Origin: G021776435 sp046756245
GTDB taxonomy: Bacteria; Pseudomonadota; Alphaproteobacteria; Caulobacterales; Parvularculaceae
DNA: 11,529 bases
NCBI GenBank assembly: GCA_046756245.1
Contig: JBHHVZ010000091.1
Coordinates: 1 to 11,529 of the forward strand
Reading direction: 5' to 3'
Shown: positions 5,952 to 10,358 of the stretch, piece by piece
How positions within the stretch are numbered: the stretch's first letter is position 1
How the letters are laid out: every line of letters starts with the position of its first letter
Program-made: the position numbers and the translations under genes
The notes under the pieces: generated by a model
Seen by the model: only the letters and a program-made list of their open reading frames with translations
The model's database searches: none
What the model was told of the DNA's origin: nothing

Positions 5952-7133
5952 TTAATCAATCATCCGCGCCGAGCGCAACCAAAATTCCTCATCGAATTCC
6001 GGCGTTTCGAGATTAACGATGAATTGGCGCGACGCCGCCTCCCACGAGAATTTCTCGGCGTGGCGGCGGCAGGCCTCCGGATTGCGGTTTTCAAGCGCTG
6101 TAAGGCACGCCGTCTGGAGATCTTCATGCATCGCTCCACAGCCGGGGGAAGCGCCGTCTAGGATTTCAAGGGGGCCGCGCACGGGATAAGCGGCCACTGG
6201 AACCCCGCAGGCGAGCGCTTCCACATTGACCAGCCCGAACGTGTCGGTGCGCGAGGGAAATACGAACACATCCGACGCCTGATAGTATTTCGTCAGATCC
6301 TCGCCAAACTTCGGGCCGGCGAATACCGCGTCGGGATATTTCGCCTCGAGCTCTTCGCGTTGCGGCCCCTCTCCGACAAGAAGCTTCGTACCCGGAAGGT
6401 CTGTCGACAAAAAGTCTTCAATGCTTTTTTCGACGGCGAGCCGGCCTACATAAAGGAATATGGGGCGCTCGTGCGTATCGAGGAAAGAGCGGTCGCCGGG
6501 CTTGAACTGTTCAAGATCGACGCCGCGGGCCCACAGTTTCATTTTGGAGAATCCGCGTTCCTTGAGCTCGTCGATAAGGCCGGGCGTGGCGACCATCATC
6601 GTCGCGCCGTCCTTATGAAAATCCTTCAGGATTGCGTAGCCCCAGGTGATCGGCACCGCCCAGCGTTCATTAGCATATTCGGGAAACCTTGTGTGAAAGC
6701 TGGTTGTGAACGGGTAGCCGCGACGTTTGCAGAAACGTCTCGTGGCCCGGCCGATCGGGCCTTCCGTCGCGATATGGATGGCGTCGGGTTTGAAGTCGTT
6801 GATGATCTTCGCGACCTTCCTGTTCGGCAGGATCGACAAGCGGATTTCCGGATAGGACGGCAGCGGCACCGATTTGAATTCGTTCGGTGTCACATAACGC
6901 ACCTGATTGCCGAACCGTGTGAGAATCTCTCCCAGCGTGTCGAGCGTGCGCACCACGCCGTTGAGCTGGGGCTTCCACGCGTCGGTCGCGATCAGCACCT
7001 TTAATCCGCTCTGACCGTTGGGCATTTGAAAGCGCTGGCGGGCCCGGGTGAGTCGGCCGACGCCTGAGCCGAGTCGCTTGAGCGGTCCCCTCCGACGCGG
7101 GGCCGCTGGGGGATTCGGGTCGCAGTCGGTCAT
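5952..7133 (-). CDS. GT4-family glycosyltransferase (MgtA/SqdX/PimB-like)
   Basis: A retaining GT-B glycosyltransferase, likely at the cytoplasmic face of the membrane, transferring a nucleotide-sugar residue to a lipid or glycolipid. The N-terminal domain starts KVLIATDAWKPQLNGVVRTL (45-64), with TSFHTRFPEY at 144-153; the C-terminal domain has RGVDLEQFKPG (203-213), FLYVGRLAVEKSIEDFL (226-242) and RTDTFGLVNVEALACGVP (295-312). The last is the E-x7-E box with Asp for the first Glu, as in MgtA/PimB-like enzymes. Relatives include mannosyl-, sulfoquinovosyl- and glucuronosyl-diacylglycerol synthases, so I do not assign a sugar. The first 36 residues are Pro/Arg-rich and outside the fold. The ATG at 7025 (MPNGQSGLKVLI) is an equally possible start; neither has a strong ribosome site. 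Confidence 0.88.
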   Translation of the reverse strand: MTDCDPNPPAAPRRRGPLKRLGSGVGRLTRARQRFQMPNGQSGLKVLIATDAWKPQLNGVVRTLDTLGEILTRFGNQVRYVTPNEFKSVPLPSYPEIRLSILPNRKVAKIINDFKPDAIHIATEGPIGRATRRFCKRRGYPFTTSFHTRFPEYANERWAVPITWGYAILKDFHKDGATMMVATPGLIDELKERGFSKMKLWARGVDLEQFKPGDRSFLDTHERPIFLYVGRLAVEKSIEDFLSTDLPGTKLLVGEGPQREELEAKYPDAVFAGPKFGEDLTKYYQASDVFVFPSRTDTFGLVNVEALACGVPVAAYPVRGPLEILDGASPGCGAMHEDLQTACLTALENRNPEACRRHAEKFSWEAASRQFIVNLETPEFDEEFWLRSARMID

Positions 7134-7301
7134 CTTGTTCCATCGCTATGTTGTGGCGGACGGCCGCCCGTCTCGCCTAGTTTTTGTCGCGCATTTTACC
7201 CGAAAACCGGTCCCCGCTTTCCGGAATGTTCTTCAGCGCGCGCGAATTTATGCAATTTCCGGGGAATGGCAATCGCCGACAGCGCACTGATCCGGCGTCT
7301 A
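7134..7301. other. Intergenic DNA without recognised features
   Basis: The left part of the 306-bp gap between the glycosyltransferase start and the amidohydrolase stop. I see no gene, terminator or clear promoter motif. It must contain the glycosyltransferase promoter (minus strand). The right part of the gap is taken by the sRNA locus. Confidence 0.5.
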
Positions 7302-7335
7302 TATTGCATCGCAAAATTAATGTTGCAATGCAATA
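7302..7335. promoter_or_regulatory. 34-bp palindromic operator of the sRNA promoter
   Basis: An imperfect palindrome in which 15 of 17 position pairs match. Each half is itself dyadic: TTGCATCGCAA (7304-7314) and TTGCAATGCAA (7323-7333), both of the form TTGC-N3-GCAA, with centres 19 bp apart, about two helical turns. The right half covers the -35 element of the sRNA promoter, so binding there should repress. TGC/GCA dyads spaced by 3 nt resemble sites reported for PhaR/AniA, the PHB-metabolism repressors of alphaproteobacteria. That link is inference. Confidence 0.7.
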
Positions 7336-7351
7336 ATCCGCCTGCTATTGT
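7323..7351 (+). promoter_or_regulatory. Sigma70-type promoter of the sRNA
   Basis: TTGCAA (7323-7328), a 17-nt spacer, TATTGT (7346-7351). Each hexamer matches the housekeeping consensus at four of six positions, and the spacing is ideal. The predicted start is about 7358, the first base of the first sRNA hairpin. Confidence 0.6.
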
Positions 7352-7357
7352 GGTCCG

Positions 7358-7436
7358 GCGACTCGACAAGTCGCAGCCCTTCTTGGGCGTTTCCTCCCTA
7401 TGACTAAAGCCGCGGCCTCGCGCCGCGGCTTTTTTT
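7358..7436 (+). ncRNA. mmgR: Candidate alpha-r8/MmgR-like trans-acting small RNA
   Basis: A free-standing transcription unit of about 79 nt on the plus strand. It has hairpin 1 (7358-7374, GCGACT/AGTCGC around CGACA), hairpin 2 (7376-7388, GCCC/GGGC around UUCUU), an unpaired UUUCCUCCCU (7390-7399), and an 11-bp perfect terminator stem (7406-7432) ending in seven U. An exposed CCUCCC is an anti-Shine-Dalgarno seed. From memory, the MmgR family of Sinorhizobium meliloti and relatives is about 77 nt, has this order of stems and an invariant UUUCCUCCCU stretch, and limits polyhydroxybutyrate storage, probably with Hfq. Promoter, start and terminator agree here. The family call rests on the motif and architecture, not on a covariance search. 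Confidence 0.75.
7406..7436 (+). terminator. Intrinsic terminator of the sRNA
   Basis: AAAGCCGCGGC (7406-7416), loop CTCGC, exact complement (7422-7432), with T continuing to 7436 for a seven-T tract from 7430. The minus strand has only three T after the stem, so it acts for plus-strand transcription, away from the glycosyltransferase and into the amidohydrolase 3' end. Confidence 0.92.
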
Positions 7437-7439
7437 CGC

Positions 7440-8345
7440 CTACTCGGCCGCCTGGGCGGGCCGCAACGAGGCCGGCTCAATTCTCGAAAGATGGGCGATC
7501 AGCGCCTCTACGCCCTCACGCAAGGATTCGAAACCTTCGGTGCGCGCAATCCGCGTTTCGTCGAGATAAAGGGCGCGGTTGATCTCGATCTGCAGCACAT
7601 GAATCCCGTCCGACGGCCGGCCGTAGGCGGCGGCCACATAGCCGCCGGCGTAAGGCGCATTGCGCGTCACGCGGTAACCCATCTTGGAAAGCGTCTGCTC
7701 CACCAGACTCGACAGGCTCGGCGCGCAGGCCGAGCCGAAGCGGTCGCCGAGAACGAAATCAATGCGCGGCTCGCCGTCGCGAAACGGCGCGCCGCCGGCC
7801 GACGGCATGGAATGGCAGTCGATCAGGACCGCGCAGCCGAACGTGCGCCGGGCCCGCGCGATCAAATCCTTCAGGGCGTCATGATAAGGCTCGTAACAGG
7901 TCGACAGGCGCCGCCGCGCTTCGAAATAATTAAGCTTGCTCGCATAAATGTCGTGGCCGTCGGCGACGATCCTGGGGATGACGCCGAGACCGGCCAACAC
8001 CCGACTCGAACGCGTATCGGCGGATTTCGGCAAGGGGTCGGCGAACATTCGCGGATCAAGCTCGTGCGGGCTCCGATTGACGTCCACATAGGCGCGGGGA
8101 AAGCGCGCGCGCATGAACGCCGCCCCGTACCGCGGCGCCGAGGCCAGCAGGAGATCCACATAGGCGTCTTCCGACTGGCGCAGCGCATGCCGGTCGAGCT
8201 TGCTGTTGCGCAACAGGTCCTGCGGATAGCGCCGGCCGGAATGGGGCGAGGCGAAGATGAACGGGCTCGACAGCTCCCCGGGCGCGAGCACCTCGATCGG
8301 CCGCCAGCGCATGTCCTGCGCGCCTTCATATCGATCGTCCGTCAT
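7440..8345 (-). CDS. N-formylglutamate amidohydrolase family protein
   Basis: A 301-aa protein of the FGase family (HutG type), which hydrolyses N-formyl-L-glutamate to formate and glutamate in histidine degradation; paralogues act on other N-acyl amino acids. Visible family motifs are FASPHSGRRYP, RAYVDVNRSPHELDPRMF, VLIDCHSMPS and HVLQIEINRALYLDE; these hold the likely zinc-binding His/Glu/Asp residues. Two ATGs lie side by side. I chose the second (8345) because AAGGA then sits 5 nt away, against 2 nt for the first. No other hut genes are near. Alphaproteobacteria often keep this gene next to cpdR, as here, where the two are divergent across 207 bp. The true substrate is uncertain. Confidence 0.9.
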   Translation of the reverse strand: MTDDRYEGAQDMRWRPIEVLAPGELSSPFIFASPHSGRRYPQDLLRNSKLDRHALRQSEDAYVDLLLASAPRYGAAFMRARFPRAYVDVNRSPHELDPRMFADPLPKSADTRSSRVLAGLGVIPRIVADGHDIYASKLNYFEARRRLSTCYEPYHDALKDLIARARRTFGCAVLIDCHSMPSAGGAPFRDGEPRIDFVLGDRFGSACAPSLSSLVEQTLSKMGYRVTRNAPYAGGYVAAAYGRPSDGIHVLQIEINRALYLDETRIARTEGFESLREGVEALIAHLSRIEPASLRPAQAAE

Positions 8346-8465
8346 CATAATCCTTATCTTGCAATACCATTCGCCTCAGGCATGTTAACGCCAATGGAGA
8401 AGATTCGTTAAGAAAATCGAAGCAGACAAAGCGCTCCCGCCATTCCGGCTGATCCGGCCCGCTTC

Positions 8466-8491
8466 TTGCTCCGTCGAGGCGAACGGAGCAA
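8466..8491. promoter_or_regulatory. Palindrome in the cpdR upstream region
   Basis: TTGCTCCGT (8466-8474) and ACGGAGCAA (8483-8491) form a perfect 9-bp dyad with an 8-nt spacer, 62 bp before the cpdR start, in the region shared with the divergent amidohydrolase. There is no U-tract on either side. It is either an operator or a hairpin in the cpdR leader; I do not recognise the regulator. Confidence 0.45.
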
Positions 8492-8552
8492 AACTCACGC
8501 GCCGGTCCCGGGGAGGGGCGCTGGCGGCGTAAAGGATAATGAGGCGAGGGCC

Positions 8553-8912
8553 ATGGCGGCGATTTTGTTGGCGGAAGACGATGATTCCATGCGGCGCTTC
8601 CTCAAAAAGGCGCTTGAGCGGGCCGGCCATACCGTCATAGACGCGGCGCAAGGGGACGAAGCGTTAACCGAGTTGCAATTGCGCGAATTCGATTTGCTGT
8701 TAACCGACATTGTCATGCCCGTCATGGATGGAATCGAGTTGGCCCGCCGGGCGGCGGAAATCGATCCGGAAATGAAGATCATGTTCATCACCGGATTTGC
8801 AGCGGTCGCGCTCAATTCCGCCAACCGAACGCCCCAGGACGCCAAGGTGCTTTCAAAGCCGTTCCACCTCAAAGATCTCGTCCACGAAGTCGAACGGGTC
8901 GTCGCCGCCTGA
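8553..8912 (+). CDS. cpdR: Response regulator CpdR (ClpXP adaptor)
   Basis: A 119-aa stand-alone receiver domain with no output domain. In Caulobacter, unphosphorylated CpdR brings ClpXP to the pole and primes degradation of substrates such as PdeA, and contributes to CtrA turnover; the CckA-ChpT relay phosphorylates and inactivates it. Here the acidic pocket is EDD at 8-10, the phospho-acceptor is Asp52 in LLLTDIVMPVMDGIELAR, the Thr switch lies in KIMFITGFAAVALNS, and the conserved Lys lies in KVLSKPFHLKDLV. It ends in Ala-Ala, as does the Caulobacter protein, where I recall this tail being needed for its own turnover. The frame is open from 8466, but the ATG at 8553, preceded by GGCGAGGG, matches the family start. 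tRNA-Val follows. Confidence 0.95.
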   Translation: MAAILLAEDDDSMRRFLKKALERAGHTVIDAAQGDEALTELQLREFDLLLTDIVMPVMDGIELARRAAEIDPEMKIMFITGFAAVALNSANRTPQDAKVLSKPFHLKDLVHEVERVVAA

Positions 8913-8935
8913 AGACGGCATCCCCTGTCCGAGGC

Positions 8936-8963
8936 TTGCCTCGCTCCCGGTTTGCGGTTAGAG
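8936..8963 (+). promoter_or_regulatory. Probable promoter of tRNA-Val
   Basis: TTGCCT (8936-8941), a 16-nt spacer, TTAGAG (8958-8963), placing the start close to 8970, a few bases before the mature tRNA. Plausible spacing, moderate consensus match. Confidence 0.45.
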
Positions 8964-8975
8964 AGCGGGCCTTCC

Positions 8976-9050
8976 GGGCGCATAGCTCAGTGGTAGAGCG
9001 CTACCTTGACATGGTAGAAGTCCGTGGTTCGATCCCACGTGCGCCCACCA
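8976..9050 (+). tRNA. tRNA-Val (anticodon GAC)
   Basis: A complete cloverleaf. The acceptor stem is GGGCGCA (8976-8982) with TGCGCCC (9040-9046), discriminator A, encoded CCA (9048-9050). The D-loop contains AGCTCAGTGGTAGAGC. The anticodon stem CTACC/GGTAG encloses TTGACAT, anticodon GAC at 9008-9010, reading the GUC valine codon. The T-arm is GTGG-TTCGATC-CCAC. Its 3' half is the apparent attachment site of the element to the right, and the gene is intact after integration. Confidence 0.97.
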
Positions 9051-10182
9051 ATTCAGCCGGCAACTGGCGCGCAACTGGCGCGCTCTTCGGATATAAACTC
9101 GTTTTGGCGGCTTTGGCAATGTCGGCGAAAAGCGCCTCGATCGCCTCGACCGCAGGCCGCAGATAATTGGGATCGTATTTGGCGTAACGCTCGGCCGTAT
9201 GGCCGCCGGCGCTGCGCCAGCCGCCGAGTCCCTCGACATCCCATTTCGGCACGCCGCGGCGCCGCAATTCCGACGCGACGGTGTGACGGATCGAGGCGGG
9301 CGTGAATTCCTCGGACAGGCCGGCCTTGCGCTTGTACTCGCGCCAGACCGGGAAGATTTCGCTCACCGGCGTCCTGCCGTTCGCCGTCACGAGAGGCCCG
9401 GTCGGACAGGCTTCTATCCAGCGCCGCGCCGTGGCGCACATAGGCACGACCGGCCGGCGCTTTTTGGTTTCGACATGGCCGGGCGGACTGAGATTGATCA
9501 GACCGCGTTCCATGTCGCACTGAAACTTGGTCAAAGGCGTAATCGCGCTCGGCCGTGCGCCGGTCGAAAGCGCCAGCACGAAATACATATGCAGATAAAA
9601 CGGTTTCGGGCAGTTCCAGAACGCCGCAAGCGCGTCTATGGGCGCGACATATTCCTTCGGCGGACTGTCCGGCAACGGAATGCATGGCGGCGCGCGGTCT
9701 ATTTCCTCGTTTTTGTAGGCCCAGTTGATGGCCGCAAACCCCGCCGAGAAAATCCGCCTGATATAGCCTTGCGAATAGCCGCGTTCCTCCTTCAGTTCGC
9801 GCACGAGGTCGTATTGTCTGACGAGCTTGAAGTCGGCAAGCAAAACGTCGCCAACGCATTCCGTCAAGACTTCGAGGTTTCTGCGCTGCACGCCGGCGCC
9901 CTTGCGCGGCAGATGACAGGCGTGCTGCGCCCAGTAGCGCTGAAACAATTGCCCCAGATAAACGTCTTCCGCACACTGAAGACCTGTCCTGCCGTGCGAT
10001 ATCACCCATTGCGCAAGTTTCAGTTTGGCTTTCTCAAAGTCCGCAACGCCAAGGCTTTTGCGTTTTGTGCGTCGATCGCCGGAAGCGGTTTTCTCGTACC
10101 AGGTGCGATACCATTTGTCCGATCCCGACCGGCGCGTGAGCCAGTAATCGCCGAATTGTCCGGGTCGTTCCTTACTGGCCAT
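9001..10182 (-). CDS. int: Tyrosine recombinase / site-specific integrase
   Basis: A 393-aa integrase. The N-terminal part (about 10-60) has the SAM-like entry GDYWLTRRSGSDKWYRTWYE followed by RRTKRKSLGVADFEKAK; a core-binding helical domain follows to about 170; the catalytic domain follows that. Visible active-site elements are Arg210 (LSTGARPSAI), a Lys in the beta-hairpin ETKKRRPVVP (about 239-246), Arg299 (SIRHT) and nucleophile Tyr333 (ERYAKYDP). The His normally three residues before Arg299 is Ala296, and the usual LGH box reads LGGW, so two histidine positions are not canonical. GAGG lies 7 nt before the ATG at 10182. Residues 379-393 are encoded antisense within tRNA-Val, so the tail depends on the attachment site. 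Confidence 0.92.
   Translation of the reverse strand: MASKERPGQFGDYWLTRRSGSDKWYRTWYEKTASGDRRTKRKSLGVADFEKAKLKLAQWVISHGRTGLQCAEDVYLGQLFQRYWAQHACHLPRKGAGVQRRNLEVLTECVGDVLLADFKLVRQYDLVRELKEERGYSQGYIRRIFSAGFAAINWAYKNEEIDRAPPCIPLPDSPPKEYVAPIDALAAFWNCPKPFYLHMYFVLALSTGARPSAITPLTKFQCDMERGLINLSPPGHVETKKRRPVVPMCATARRWIEACPTGPLVTANGRTPVSEIFPVWREYKRKAGLSEEFTPASIRHTVASELRRRGVPKWDVEGLGGWRSAGGHTAERYAKYDPNYLRPAVEAIEALFADIAKAAKTSLYPKSAPVARQLPAELVGARGIEPRTSTMSR
9013..9050. other. Probable attL: integration site in the 3' half of tRNA-Val
   Basis: A tyrosine integrase gene adjoins the 3' end of an intact tRNA gene and reads into it on the opposite strand, the usual sign that an element integrated here and restored the tRNA 3' end. 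The crossover core is expected between the anticodon stem and the CCA end. The matching attR copy would be at the far end of the element, outside the window, so the limits are not measurable. Confidence 0.65.
9061..9082. repeat. Tandem 11-bp direct repeat next to the attachment site
   Basis: CAACTGGCGCG occurs twice without a gap (9061-9071, 9072-9082), starting 10 bp beyond the tRNA 3' end and inside the integrase coding sequence. Such repeats beside an att core can be integrase or excisionase binding sites. Chance duplication is the alternative. Confidence 0.6.
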
Positions 10183-10358
10183 GGCGCCGCCTCAAGATAT
10201 TCCGTAATCCAATCTTCCAGATACCGCACCTGGCGGCCGACGCGCCGAAAGCGAATTTCACCGCGCCGCCGTATACGCTGCAACGTCGCTATATGGATGC
10301 GGAGTCTGGACGCAGCTTCGCGTTCCGTCAACAAGCGCGGAAGCGGCGACGGCTTCAT
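10020..10358 (-). CDS. Excisionase/AlpA-like helix-turn-helix protein
   Basis: A 112-aa protein. Residues 8-56 form a winged HTH of the HTH_17/excisionase type: RLLTEREAASRLRIHIATLQ (8-27), a basic RIRRRGEIRFRRVGRQ wing, then VRYLEDWITEYLE. Small proteins of this kind next to an integrase act as recombination directionality factors (Xis) or as AlpA-type activators of integrase or excision genes. The ATG at 10358 overlaps the portal stop (ATGA), so translation is probably coupled. The C-terminal half (about residues 59-112), beyond the HTH fold, is encoded in a different frame of the integrase start region, an unusually long 163-nt overlap. The HTH domain is secure; the biological role of the tail is unknown. 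Confidence 0.78.
   Translation of the reverse strand: MKPSPLPRLLTEREAASRLRIHIATLQRIRRRGEIRFRRVGRQVRYLEDWITEYLEAAPWPVRNDPDNSAITGSRAGRDRTNGIAPGTRKPLPAIDAQNAKALALRTLRKPN

Noticed and set aside
8466..8552. 29-residue upstream extension of cpdR
   Set aside because: The receiver domain starts at MAAILLAEDD as in known CpdR, and the upstream part contains the palindrome and is rich in Arg/Gly without similarity.
8958..9239. Minus-strand frame across tRNA-Val giving WAHVGSNHGLLPC
   Set aside because: This is a familiar artefact of translating a tRNA gene antisense, in a frame other than the integrase.
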